DNA of 64,000 bases from positions 1 to 64,000 of the forward strand of contig JAOTON010001944.1 in NCBI GenBank assembly GCA_034440635.1, written 5' to 3'. The position numbers were made by a program, and so were the translations under genes. This stretch comes from Lepas anatifera. Taxonomy: Eukaryota > Arthropoda > Thecostraca > Lepadidae. Shown one piece after another: positions 21,214 to 31,379 of the stretch. The notes beneath the pieces were generated by a model, which did no database searches, had not been told where the DNA came from, and saw only the letters and a list, made by a program, of their open reading frames with translations. Within the stretch, counting starts at the first letter, position 1; each line of letters opens with the position of its first letter.

Positions 21214-23539
21214 TTAAACCCACGCCACGATGGGCCTACAAACCCACTTTGCCCTGGTGGGGGTGTTTGAACACCCCCTCGATCTCAGCCCTTATGTGGA
21301 ATAGAAAAATAAAACATGAAGGCTGGTGCGTAGCTCATAAAAATTCATGAAGAAACTATATTGGTCACTTTTTGGCTCAGGTCAATATTGAGGTTATGAC
21401 AGGTCAAAGAAAGTGACATTTTGAGAATAATTTTTGGTCTGTAGCGTCTGACAGAGTTGAGTTAGAATCATTTTTGAGACACCATTCGCTTCCTCTCGTC
21501 ACAGAAAATCTAATGATGTATAATATGACCACATTAGGTCAAAAAACAAAAATAGCCTTACCTCAGGTCAGGGGCGTAGCCAAGGGCGGAGGGCGGCAGG
21601 GACAGCCGCCCCTCCCTGAGGGTCCGAAGGACCCCTTTATGACACGGGCCGCGCGAAGCGCAGCTCGCCCGCGCTATGCTTTGTGGCCAAATTTGAAATT
21701 TCATACCAGACCGGGCCCTCTTAACACTCGCCCCGCTGGGGAGGGAGGGTGAAATTCTCCCCCTTCCTGGTTTTCCCCAGATAGCTCAAAAACGAAGAGA
21801 CGCAGCACAGCGAAACTTGCAGTACCTTATCCCTGATCAATTTTACACATATGCCAAAATTTTTGAGTTAAGGTCATTTCAGGTCAAGGAGCTATTCAAG
21901 GTCAAGTGACCCAACCTCAAAACCTAAAATCACGAGTTTGAAGCAGTGCCCAGGGAACATTAGCAAACGGATCAGTTTGAAACTTCCACAACATGATAAG
22001 GTCATTAGGGTCTACAAATCTGTTATCTCTGAATTTTTATTTTGTTGACCTAAGGTAGGGTCAATTTGCTGGTCACCCCATTATAAGTCTATGGTGAAAA
22101 ATAGAATGGGCTCGTTTTCAGTAAATAATGGATAGATAAAGCTAAAAATCCTCAAACCGTCTATTATTACCACGATCTTGACCATTGAGTTGAGTTTTTG
22201 AGCATCTGACCTCTCAAAGGCCATACCAGGTCACGGGAGCATAGAGTGATTGTTTTGCCAATAAAGTCTCACTGAATTGAGATAAAGCTCCCATTTGATT
22301 GCATTGTGTTTATATTGTCACGGGGAGTCAATTGATATGTAACATGACCATACCAGGTCACTCTGTGACCCTGAACTAGCTCGAGGTCAGGTCATTTTGA
22401 CTATTTAACCTAGCAAGGTCATATTATACATCATTCGATTCGCCGCGATAAGAGGAATCCAATGATGCGTAAATATTTGCTCTAGCTCCTATGAGAGCAG
22501 ATCTAGAGAGGGAAACGTACACTGCTCTGTTGTAAGCCATTCTTTGACCTATGCTGACCTCAATATTGACCTGACATAAAAGCTCTTCGTATAAAATATA
22601 TTCGTCTTGTCCAGAGCTTTCGAACACCGCCCGTAATTTTCCTTTAGCTTTCGTGGGGAACGAGATACGGAGGGGAGGGGGCGAAAAACACCCCCAGCGG
22701 GGCGCGTCATGCAAGGGACCCTAGCGGGGCGCGTATTAAGCCCTCTTCAGCACTATTCTGTAACAAGTAGGACCCTTTTTACCCATCAGGACCCTTTTGG
22801 CGCTGTCGCAGGGGCCCTTTTTGGGGCGCCGCCCCTCCCTGAGCGAAAACCTGGCTACGCCCCTGCCTCAGGTCAGGTCAAGGTCATTTTTCAACCTAGC
22901 ATAGTCAATATGCATAGTAATCGACTCACAATAGCAATCCGAATGCAGTGGTATGAAAATAAAATATGTATCATCATGTCATACAAAGCTATTGACCTAG
23001 GTCTGAAAACTGCTTAAGTAGCTCCAGATGACCTCTCAGAGATCACAGGTCAAAAATTGCAGCATGAACCTGGAAAGGAGCCCAGGATACTTCTACTTGG
23101 AAAATTTGAAGGTATTATCAGCTTTATAACAAATATCAGCTTTATTAACAAATACAGTTAATTTAAATACAGTTATTAGTTAATTTACAATAATTCCAAA
23201 AGAGAGGTTACAGTCCGTACTTGACCTTAGGTCATTGATATAAAAATCCCGGAACATATTTTGTAGAACTCGGTGGGACCATAATGTGTTATAAGTTTCA
23301 ATCCGATAGATTCACCCATTCCATACTTATGCCACCTTAAACATTTTTTGAGGTGAGGTCACTTGACTTGTACTGTTGACCTGACCTGAGATGACCCAAA
23401 CTTAAAATTTTGGAGAAAGTTGTGGAATTATCAAGGATAAGGTGTGCCAAGTACGGAGACGCTTCGCGCCACGGTTTTTTTCGTGCCGCTAGAAAAATCC
23501 GGGGGGGATGTTCAAACACCCCACCGGGGCGAAGGTTAA
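21214..23539. mobile_element. TTAA-flanked element, family D, interrupted
   Basis: TTAA 21214-21217 followed by ACCCACGCCACGATGGG pairs with CCCCACCGGGGCGAAGG followed by TTAA 23536-23539 as imperfect inverted ends. GTGTTTGAACACCCC lies inside the left end and GTTCAAACACCCC inside the right. The interior is AGGTCA-rich with no coding capacity. A hAT-type insertion occupies 21569-22865. Confidence 0.65.
21569..22865. mobile_element. 1.3-kb hAT-type element
   Basis: Ends CAGGGGCGTAGCC and GGCTACGCCCCTG are perfect inverted copies flanked by the perfect 8-base TSD CCTCAGGT (21561-21568, 22866-22873). It contains AGGTCA-family sequence and no transposase. Confidence 0.88.
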
Positions 23540-23744
23540 CTACTTGCTTGAGTTGGCTGTGACTTGTCGTTAAATCTATACAAAAGTGTTGTGTTTTGGC
23601 TACGTTTATAAGATTTGGATAATGTTTTTGCGATTTTTCCTATTTTAGCCCAGTTCTTCTTTTCTGTCAGCGCTTGATTTGAATTTGTCTAGGGCCAAAG
23701 GTGCCCAAAAAGTGATATAAATTAAGATATAATAAGTTTTCTGG

Positions 23745-23938
23745 CTTTGGCAGATCCAGGAGCAGCTTTTGGTGGGGACCAAACCAAGGCTTGGTGGCTA
23801 AATTGAGAAAAATAGCAAAAAAGGTATTTTTGAGACAAAAAAGGCATAAACTTGGTCCTTTTTGCGGGGCCAAAATATTCTATTGTAGTCTTTTGAGGGC
23901 ACCATGGCCCCTTTGACCCTCCCTTGGATCCGCTAGTG
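23745..23938. mobile_element. hAT-like MITE, 194 bp
   Basis: A GGCAGATCCAGG end and a CTTGGATCCGCTAGTG end are flanked by the perfect TSD TTTTCTGG (23737-23744, 23939-23946). Confidence 0.8.
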
Positions 23939-23986
23939 TTTTCTGGACACGCTAAAAGTGCCCCTTCTCTCCCGGGATGTCCCTCA

Positions 23987-24382
23987 CAGTGGCGGATTCA
24001 GGGTGCAAAAAAGGCATTTGCCCCACCCCTAAACAGAAAAGCTCGGGACAAAACTCTGTTCCCCCCCGAGCGATCAACCTCCTTTTGTCTCCGAATCCTT
24101 TTTAGTTTATAAGCAAGAAGTTTGGTACTTCAACTCTCAACTTCAAACAGAACCAGTAAAGTTCAGTGAAAATATTGGGCTTTTGATGGGAAAAAAGTAT
24201 CTTGAGCCCATATTTTTCGCCCCGAACATTGCAATTTATTTGTTATTGCTTTGCTCTGCTTTTCGCTTGAAATGCTCGAAATTCTGCCGGCAAGTCATAT
24301 TGTAGCGCAATTTTTCACTGTGTGAAGTTTTTTTGCTTTCCGACTTTAGTTCCCCCAAACCGACCGGCTAGATCCGCCCCTG
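23987..24382. mobile_element. hAT-like MITE, 396 bp
   Basis: Ends CAGTGGCGGATTCAGG and GCTAGATCCGCCCCTG are flanked by GTCCCTCA and GCCCCTCA, a TSD with one mismatch. The interior (TTTTTAGTTTATAAGCAAGA, CTCAACTTCAAACAGAAC) is shared with the MITE at 37763-38253. Confidence 0.8.
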
Positions 24383-24669
24383 GCCCCTCAAAGGTGGTGC
24401 GTCCCCATACCAAAGTTCGGGCTGTGCCACTGCCAAAGCACCCAGTTTTCCTAAAAATGCATATTCCTCAAACACCTGGCCGTTTGGTTCCCCAAAATGT
24501 ACATACCTACAGGACCTGCCACGGTAGCGTGGCCTAATTCGTCACTAATGATAAACTCCTTTTGATACCCATTTTTCTAATTGCCACATAGTGCACTGCC
24601 AGCGTCCTGCGCTCTGACATCTGACGGGCAGACACATAACTACAGCTTCATTTAGTGCCACCCTGCCAC

Positions 24670-24885
24670 GTGCCTTGTGGACTTTTTGATCCGTGGAGTT
24701 TGTGACTTGTGGAGCAATCTATATGTGGGGTTTCCTATTCCTTGCCGCCAGGGGTAAGTGTGGACTTTTTGATCCGGGGACTGTTTAAGTCGTGGACTAT
24801 CTGTCGTGTGGGTAATATGAATTATGGGTATTAGAACATTTTGAAGGTGAATTTAACTGTGGACTTTTTGAGTCGTGGAGATATT
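24670..24885 (+). promoter_or_regulatory. Three copies of GTGGACTTTTTGA in the LINE 5' region
   Basis: GTGGACTTTTTGATCCGTGG, GTGGACTTTTTGATCCGGGG and GTGGACTTTTTGAGTCGTGG occur about 80-100 bases apart just before ORF1. Monomeric 5' repeats are used as promoters in some LINEs; that role here is inference. Confidence 0.35.
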
Positions 24886-24891
24886 GATGGC

Positions 24892-26230
24892 GCCCCCGCC
24901 AACATGGCGGGGCGGCCGAGTAAGAGGAGGGCCAGGGATATAACGGAGGAGTGCTTTGAGAGAGAAGGGAGGTGTGGTCAGGGATCGTTTGTTGTAGTGG
25001 AGTTTGAATCCGGAATGCCGATGAAGGGGAAAGGGATGGCCGTGGATACAGGCTGGTCTCAGGGGTGTGCTCGGGGAGGAGAAGGCGGAGAAGGTGAGCT
25101 TCTTGGGGGACAAGCTCCTTGTAAAGACAGTTCATGAAAACCAGACCGAGAAGCTGTTGTGTGTAAAGCAGATGGGGGGGACAGATGGTGAAAGTGAAAA
25201 AACACAAAAAGTTAAACGAAAGCAAAGGAACGATTTACGCTGAGGACTTAATGGATTTGGAGGAGCAGGATGTGGTAGATGGTTTGAAGGAGTATGGGGT
25301 AAGGGAGGCTAAGCAGATAAAGAGAAAAGTCGGAAACAGAGAGGTGAAGACTCCCCTGTTTGTCCTCACTTTCGACTTGATGGTACCCCCTCTAGGATTC
25401 AGATGGACTACTCGTCATACCCTGTGAGACGTAGTTATCCCAAGCCCAGACAGTGCTTGTCCTGCGGCAAGCTCGGACACACTTTTCACATGTGTCAGGC
25501 CCCTGCGACCTGCCTCAGATGTGGAAAGGGTAAGCATGGGACAGGTCACCTGACCTGCGACATGAACTGTGTAAACTGTGGAAAAGCTGACCATGTTTCT
25601 CTGAACAATGTGTGCCCGGCATACAAAGATGAACTGGAAATTATGAAAGTGAAAGTTGACAGGTGTATTCCGTACACAGAGGCGCGACGTGAGGTGCTGA
25701 AGGGGAGGGATGTTTCAGGCACATCATTCAGTTCAGCTGTGACCAGGAGTGCAGGCAATAGTATGGTTGGAGGTATTGGTGAGAGATTGGAGAAGGTGGA
25801 GAAGTGTTTGGAGAGTGTGGTGGAGTTGTTGAAGGAGTTGATGAGGACAAAGGTAGCAGAAAAGTCAGGCAGTGAGGAGGTGAGGGAGTCAGTTACAACT
25901 GAACAGACAGAGATGAGGGAGTCAGTTGCAACTGAAAAGCAGGCAGAGGTGAGGCAGGGTAGTAGTGAGGGCGAGGACCAGGTAGAGCAGGCCAGGACAG
26001 ATGAGGTTATCCAGTCCTCGCAGGAAGAGGAGATTCCTCCAAATCAGGAGAAGGGTGGACCCTGGCTGACGGCCAAGAACCTGAGAGGTGGATCAGGACG
26101 TAGACAGGCTGGTGGCAGACTGAGTCCCAATGGGCGTGTCTCTCATGGAAGCTCTCAGGAGAGCTCTCAGGATCACACCTATTGTGATACAGGTCCTCAG
26201 TTCTTTAGTTCTTTTCTTCAAGAACTCTAG
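24892..26230 (+). pseudogene. LINE ORF1, gag-like RNA-binding protein, frameshifted
   Basis: Three overlapping frames must be combined. The first (from about 24841) covers the N-terminus, the second (25185-25427) has DLEEQDVVDGLKEYGVREAK and PLFVLTFDL, and the third (25403-26230) has YPVRRSYPKPRQCLSCGKLG. This is the normal order for I/Jockey ORF1: an RRM-like region, the phrase LPVRPYIPNPLRC in consensus form, then zinc knuckles. Three knuckles are visible in the last frame: C18-x2-C21-x4-H-x4-C, then two CX2CX4HX6C. A Glu-rich, probably coiled-coil or disordered tail follows (residues about 110-230). At least two frameshifts, near 25070-25190 and 25380-25400, inactivate it. Its product would coat the LINE RNA. 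Confidence 0.75.
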
Positions 26231-26281
26231 AGGAACTGGATAGGATGCATACGGAGGAGACTTATAATACATAATACTGCA

Positions 26282-27634
26282 ATGATGAACTCCTCAGCAC
26301 ATATTTTTAGGTATCACAGTTTTCATAAGTTCAGTTCCATTCTCATGCAGACCATATCACGCGGAACATGGTGTCACATTTGCTGTCGTGCGGTGATTTC
26401 GGTCACACTTTTCATTCTTTGCACACCAATGGACTTACGCGTCTACAGTATTGCTGGCAAATCCAAAAGGCACAACATCTTCGGTATATACTTATGTTTA
26501 CTTCAGGTGTTGGCTTTGGGATATGCAACTCCTCGTCACTCGGTGTTTGCAACTCACATTCAATCACATTTCAAAAAGCACAAAAGCGTTATCAGTGTAT
26601 TCTTGTGTTCGCTCCAGGAGCTCGCTCTGCGACATCGACATGCAGCTTCCTGTCTTCTGGTTTTCTGCTGCCACGCTCTGGCTAATTCAACGTTCTGTGT
26701 GACATCAGCTACCTCCACTTGGAGGGGCTGGTTTGCTTTTGCTGTGTACTTCGCAATATCAGCTACCTCCACTTGGAGGGACTGGTTTGCTTATGCTGTG
26801 TCCTTTGCGATATCAGCTATCTCCACTTGGAGAGCTGAAAATGATCTCGTGTGTATTGTTTCGGTGTTCTTGGTGCCAATATCAGCCGCCTCCACTTGGA
26901 GAGCTGAAAGCCATCACATATTAGCTTACTGCGTGTCCGGCACAATAGAAGCTACCTCCACTTGGAGAGCTGAAAGCCTGATAATCCACAAGGGCGATTG
27001 CCTCGATTTACTACCCGCGAAAAGTGTTTCTGGCGATGTACTCCGAACCCTATCCCGTAGACAGTACGTATGTAGAGTTGGTAGTTACCCTAGCCATAGT
27101 CATAGCCTTAGTGAATATGATACTAACCAACATCTTCTTATTGGATGCCTGGTATGTGTGTGTTGTATGTGTGATGGTATATTTGGAAATTGTATGTGTG
27201 TGTTCCTTGGATATATGTCACTGTTTGACTTAACAAACCATGTTTCTAAGGAATTTCAGGCGCCCAGTATATTGACCAGTTCCCAGGGGTGCCACCTGTT
27301 GTCTGGTCCCCTTCACTTGCGGACATCCATTGTCCGTGAGTGTGGGTGCTGTGATTGGGGGCATCGCTGGAAACAGTGGTTAAACTTCTCCCTCATCATC
27401 AGAGTGCAACAATCATGGATGGCCCAAACATCAATGTGGGCTCAGCTGAGGCCTTATTATTTTCTCCAAATGTTGTGTACCCATGATGTCCCTATTTATG
27501 CCTTTCCAGGATTTAACCCCCATGATTCCAGGATTTACCCCTTTCAGGATGGATGTAACCAACTTCTGCTCCCTTTTTCAGGACTTTCAGGAAGTGTTTT
27601 GGAACCACTAACCTTATCCCAATATGTTGACTAA
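26282..27634 (+). CDS. Unexplained 450-codon frame between LINE ORF1 and ORF2
   Basis: A single open frame fills nearly all of the inter-ORF region. Its stop overlaps the ORF2 start in ATGTTGACTAA (27624-27634), a layout that would suit termination-reinitiation. The predicted protein is Cys-, His- and hydrophobic-rich with five Ser-Thr-Trp-Arg repeats (A-x-STWR, residues about 142-228) encoded by a tandem DNA repeat. I recognise no domain. I/Jockey-type LINEs normally have two ORFs and a short gap, so this is either a third ORF or an uninterrupted frame by chance, helped by the repeat. Neighbouring ORF1 is broken, which argues against recent selection on the copy. Confidence 0.35.
   Translation: MMNSSAHIFRYHSFHKFSSILMQTISRGTWCHICCRAVISVTLFILCTPMDLRVYSIAGKSKRHNIFGIYLCLLQVLALGYATPRHSVFATHIQSHFKKHKSVISVFLCSLQELALRHRHAASCLLVFCCHALANSTFCVTSATSTWRGWFAFAVYFAISATSTWRDWFAYAVSFAISAISTWRAENDLVCIVSVFLVPISAASTWRAESHHILAYCVSGTIEATSTWRAESLIIHKGDCLDLLPAKSVSGDVLRTLSRRQYVCRVGSYPSHSHSLSEYDTNQHLLIGCLVCVCCMCDGIFGNCMCVFLGYMSLFDLTNHVSKEFQAPSILTSSQGCHLLSGPLHLRTSIVRECGCCDWGHRWKQWLNFSLIIRVQQSWMAQTSMWAQLRPYYFLQMLCTHDVPIYAFPGFNPHDSRIYPFQDGCNQLLLPFSGLSGSVLEPLTLSQYVD
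26707..26975 (+). repeat. Five tandem hairpin-forming units upstream of LINE ORF2
   Basis: AGCTACCTCCACTTGGAG recurs at about 26707, 26761, 26814, 26883 and 26949. Each unit contains CTCC-ACTT-GGAG, and in three of them AGCT lies on both sides, so the RNA could fold as a row of short hairpins. Spacing is about 53-69 bases. Confidence 0.7.
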
Positions 27635-30600
27635 CGAAATTCTTCAATGGAATTGTCGAGGATTGATAGGAAAATGGGCAGAAGTTAAACCGATGCTGCT
27701 CATGTTGTCACCCATCTTTATCTGCCTTCAGGAAACCCATTTTTTGCCCAATGACCCTTATAACTTCAGCCTCAGGAACTATTCTTGTTACCAAGCATAT
27801 GCAGGCACAAATGTAAGACAGGGTGGTGTAGCAATCTATGCATCAAACCAAGTTACACACTACCAGTTACTTTTGAACACAAGTTTACAGGCTGTGGCTT
27901 TTGTGACTGTTATAAATCGACAGAAAATTATTATATGTTCATTATACCTTCCTCCTGGCATGCCTTTAAGGAAAAATGAGCTGGACGATATGTTGTCACA
28001 GTTTCATTTCCCCTACATAATTTGTACTGATGCAAATAGCAAGCATATAATGTGGGGAGCGCCAAGGAATGATTCCAGAGGAAACATATGGGAGAAAATA
28101 ATCCATGAACAAACTTTGCATCTCCTGAATAATGGAAATCCAACAAGATTAGATGAATTTTCGGGACATTTTTCACATATTGATATATCCTTATGTTCTA
28201 GCATGTTAGCGTCAGAGTTGACATGGAATGTGGATACTGATTGTTGTAATAGTGATCATTTCCCTATACACATCTCCTTTATACAAAATATCCAAACAGA
28301 TCATGAATATCCTACTGTGCAATTTAACACAAAGAAAGCTGACTGGGTGAAATTTCAGGAGAAATGTGACGTTACAGTTGATGACGATGTGACTGTTGCA
28401 AACAGTAGTTGCAAAGTGATAACAGAAATTATTATGAATGCAGCTGAACAAAGTATCCCTCATAAAAGAAAAACGTACAAATACAATTGCCCATGGTGGA
28501 CAGCTGAGTGTCGGAGGGCAATTGCATTACGAAAACGTGGCCTCAACAGATTTAGGAGAAATAAAGAAAATTTAGCACTATTGTACGAATACAAGCGATT
28601 GAAGGCGGCAGCGAGACTCATCATTCGCCAAGCCAAAAGGGAAAGCTGGGAAATATTACTTTGTACCATATCTGTTCGGACTCCTTTAACCCGACTGTGG
28701 AATCTCATAAAATGTTTTTCAGGGAAAAGATATCAACCTCCAGCACCAATTGTTCTGAAGGAGAACGGCGATGTAATTTCTGATCCCCGTGAGGTCGGAA
28801 ATGCATTCGGCCGATTCTTCTCCGACATTTCTTCTTCTGATAACTACAGTAATTTATTTAGGCAACTTGTAAGAAATCTCAATAAAACTGAACATGCTTC
28901 AAACCATGACGAGGTGTACAATTCGAAGTTTACGCTGGGTGAACTTCGCAGCGCTCTGTCATCCAGCGGATCCACCTCAGTGGGACCCGATGGAGTACAT
29001 TATGACTTCCTAAAACATTTACCCTCAGACCTGTTGCGACATCTTTTGAATTTCTATAATCTGATATGGGAAAGCAACCACTATCCTCCTGAGTGGCGTC
29101 ACTCTTATATTGTTCCCGTATGTAAGCCTGGTAAAATAACGTCTTCATTAAAATCGTATCGGCCTGTCCAACTAACATCGTGTCTAGGGAAAACTTTTGA
29201 ACGTATGGTTACAAAGAGAATTATGTGGTATGTGGAAAAGGAAATGTTACTCTGTAAGTTACAATGCGGCTTTCGGAAAAATAGAAGCACAACAGACCAC
29301 CTTATAAGACTGGAATCCGATATTAGGAAGAGTTTTTTCGATGGGAAATGTACTGCAGCTATCTTTTTGGACTTAAAATCCGCTTATAATATGGTGAACA
29401 AGGACATACTAATTAGCAAGTTAATTAAAATGGGGTTTAGAGGTCGTTTCATGAATTTCGTACAAGGTTACCTGAGCAACCGAACATTTCAAATTAAAAC
29501 TCAGGTGCTCTCAGATACGTTTGTCCAAGAGAACGGGGTGGTCCAAGGCGGGGTAATTTCCCCGCTTTTGTTCATGTGTATGATAAATGATATTTTTGAT
29601 GATGTTCCAGATGTTGTATCAAAGGCTTTGTTTGCTGATGATTGTTCGCTTTGGGTTTCACATGAAAATACTAATGAAGCTATCGCCCTTCTACAGACTG
29701 CTGTGGACAGTGTGTCTGGTTGGGCCAGTAACAATGGGTTTGTATTTTCAGCCGAAAAGTCTCAGGTGGTCATCTTTAAAAGAAAGATGAGGTGTAAGTT
29801 TGTTGGACCAATTAACTGTATTAAACTAGGAAACGATGATGTGGAATTCGTACCGGAAGCACGCTTTCTCGGTGTGATTTTGGACGAAAAGCTGACGCTC
29901 CAAAGTCACATCAAGTACATTAGAGCTAAAGCTGAAAAAAGAATATCGATTTTGAAATGTGTTTCAGCTCCCAATTTTGGTGCAGATCGGAAAACCCTTA
30001 TTCGCATGTACTCATCTCTAATTCGTCCAATCCTGGAGTATGGCTGCCAAGTATTTGATGGGGCAAACAATAAACTTGTGGAATCTCTCGAATGTGTTCA
30101 AAATTCCTGTTTACGGATTGCTTTAGGTGCTCTCCGCACGACTCCGGTCAGTGCAATGTTAGTTGAGGCTAACCTCCCCTCTCTGCAGGATCGAAGATAT
30201 TGCCTGACGGCCAAGTACTGTTTGAAAGCAATTGCTGATCGTGATCACCCGTGCAACGTTCAAATTACCACGCTGTCTTCCCTTCTGCAACTGGGTGAAA
30301 GACGCCTGCGACTCCTTTGCGGTATCCCTATATCCTGCAGATTTAAGCAAATTATGGATCTTTTTGGATTTGATGTACCTGATAATTTTGGGAATGCTCC
30401 GACAGGAACGGCTCCTTGGGATCTGATACCCATTGAAACACAAAAACTCATGCATGAAAATAAACAAAGTGTCTCCCTGGTGGAGGTTCATGAAAAGTTT
30501 GTCGATCTTCTCCTCGAATTTGTTGACTACCAATTTATGTATACAGATGGATCACAAATGAATGGCAGAACAGGCTGTGCGGTTTATTTTGGGTCCGGAG

Positions 30601-31352
30601 CACTAGAGGAAAGAATTACCGATAATGTGACAATCTGCACAGCAGAGCTTTTTGCCATTATGAGGTGCTTACAGTTCATTAGGTCTAGAAATGTTCAGAA
30701 AGTAATAATATGTGTGGATTCTCTTTCAGCGATTCAAAAATGCATAAACCCTGAAGATACGTCACCTACTTCGATAAATATCCGGCAGTTATACCATGAT
30801 TTGATACTCGATGGCTTTGAAATAAAAATAGTGTGGATTCCGAGCCACCAGGGAATTCCCGGCAATGATATGGCTGACAGAAAAGCAAAAAAATCCCTTC
30901 AGTATGAGCATGTAACAAAAGTAAAAGTACACTACTCGGAATATTACAAACACATTAAGAGATGCTTGGACAAGCACGTCGGCAGGAAGTGGCAGGGTTT
31001 AAATACGCTGACTAACCTTAAGAAAATAAAAGCACAAACAGGAGAGTGGAGCTCTTCATATAGAATCAACCGACGTGAAGAAAAAATTGTAGCTCGTCTG
31101 CGATTGGGGCACACAAGGTTAACCCACAGTTATATTATAGATAGAGATGCTCCCCCGATATGTGATGAGTGTGATGAGAGGCTGACTGTTGAGCATATAC
31201 TAATTATTTGTCCAAAGTTTCAGGTGCAGCGCAGAAAACTGCGTGCTGTTTGTCTTGATGCGCAAATGACTATAGATGTTTTACTAGGGGACGATGAGAA
31301 AATGTTGGACAGTATTATCTTGTTTCTGAAAGAGATTAACCTCTACCAGTGA
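27624..31352 (+). CDS. LINE ORF2: endonuclease-reverse transcriptase-RNase H polyprotein
   Basis: The 1242-residue frame is uninterrupted. Residues 5-220 form the APE-type endonuclease, with N10 in LQWNCRG, E37 in LQETH, D136 and N138 in TDANS and D211-H212 in NSDH. The RT spans about 370-800, with GPDGVHYDFLK (454-464), SYRPVQLTS (511-519), D583 in FLDLKSAYNMV, QGGVISPLLF (641-650) and FADD at 670-673. RNase H spans about 970-1090 with the DEDD set D975 (TDGS), E1008, D1032 and D1085, plus SHQGIPGND. A C-terminal CDEC..H.L..C zinc motif follows. RNase H after RT places it in the I group. The protein nicks target DNA and copies the LINE RNA at the nick. The final codons are altered: the 31347 insertion supplies a TGA two codons before the end that the other side (38352 on) would have encoded. 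Confidence 0.9.
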   Translation: MLTNEILQWNCRGLIGKWAEVKPMLLMLSPIFICLQETHFLPNDPYNFSLRNYSCYQAYAGTNVRQGGVAIYASNQVTHYQLLLNTSLQAVAFVTVINRQKIIICSLYLPPGMPLRKNELDDMLSQFHFPYIICTDANSKHIMWGAPRNDSRGNIWEKIIHEQTLHLLNNGNPTRLDEFSGHFSHIDISLCSSMLASELTWNVDTDCCNSDHFPIHISFIQNIQTDHEYPTVQFNTKKADWVKFQEKCDVTVDDDVTVANSSCKVITEIIMNAAEQSIPHKRKTYKYNCPWWTAECRRAIALRKRGLNRFRRNKENLALLYEYKRLKAAARLIIRQAKRESWEILLCTISVRTPLTRLWNLIKCFSGKRYQPPAPIVLKENGDVISDPREVGNAFGRFFSDISSSDNYSNLFRQLVRNLNKTEHASNHDEVYNSKFTLGELRSALSSSGSTSVGPDGVHYDFLKHLPSDLLRHLLNFYNLIWESNHYPPEWRHSYIVPVCKPGKITSSLKSYRPVQLTSCLGKTFERMVTKRIMWYVEKEMLLCKLQCGFRKNRSTTDHLIRLESDIRKSFFDGKCTAAIFLDLKSAYNMVNKDILISKLIKMGFRGRFMNFVQGYLSNRTFQIKTQVLSDTFVQENGVVQGGVISPLLFMCMINDIFDDVPDVVSKALFADDCSLWVSHENTNEAIALLQTAVDSVSGWASNNGFVFSAEKSQVVIFKRKMRCKFVGPINCIKLGNDDVEFVPEARFLGVILDEKLTLQSHIKYIRAKAEKRISILKCVSAPNFGADRKTLIRMYSSLIRPILEYGCQVFDGANNKLVESLECVQNSCLRIALGALRTTPVSAMLVEANLPSLQDRRYCLTAKYCLKAIADRDHPCNVQITTLSSLLQLGERRLRLLCGIPISCRFKQIMDLFGFDVPDNFGNAPTGTAPWDLIPIETQKLMHENKQSVSLVEVHEKFVDLLLEFVDYQFMYTDGSQMNGRTGCAVYFGSGALEERITDNVTICTAELFAIMRCLQFIRSRNVQKVIICVDSLSAIQKCINPEDTSPTSINIRQLYHDLILDGFEIKIVWIPSHQGIPGNDMADRKAKKSLQYEHVTKVKVHYSEYYKHIKRCLDKHVGRKWQGLNTLTNLKKIKAQTGEWSSSYRINRREEKIVARLRLGHTRLTHSYIIDRDAPPICDECDERLTVEHILIICPKFQVQRRKLRAVCLDAQMTIDVLLGDDEKMLDSIILFLKEINLYQ

Positions 31353-31379
31353 CGGATCCAAGGGGGGCCAGGGGCCCGG

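Noticed and set aside
24797..25225. 142- and 86-codon minus-strand frames
   Set aside because: They are antisense to the LINE ORF1, whose RRM-like and zinc-knuckle residues read on the plus strand.
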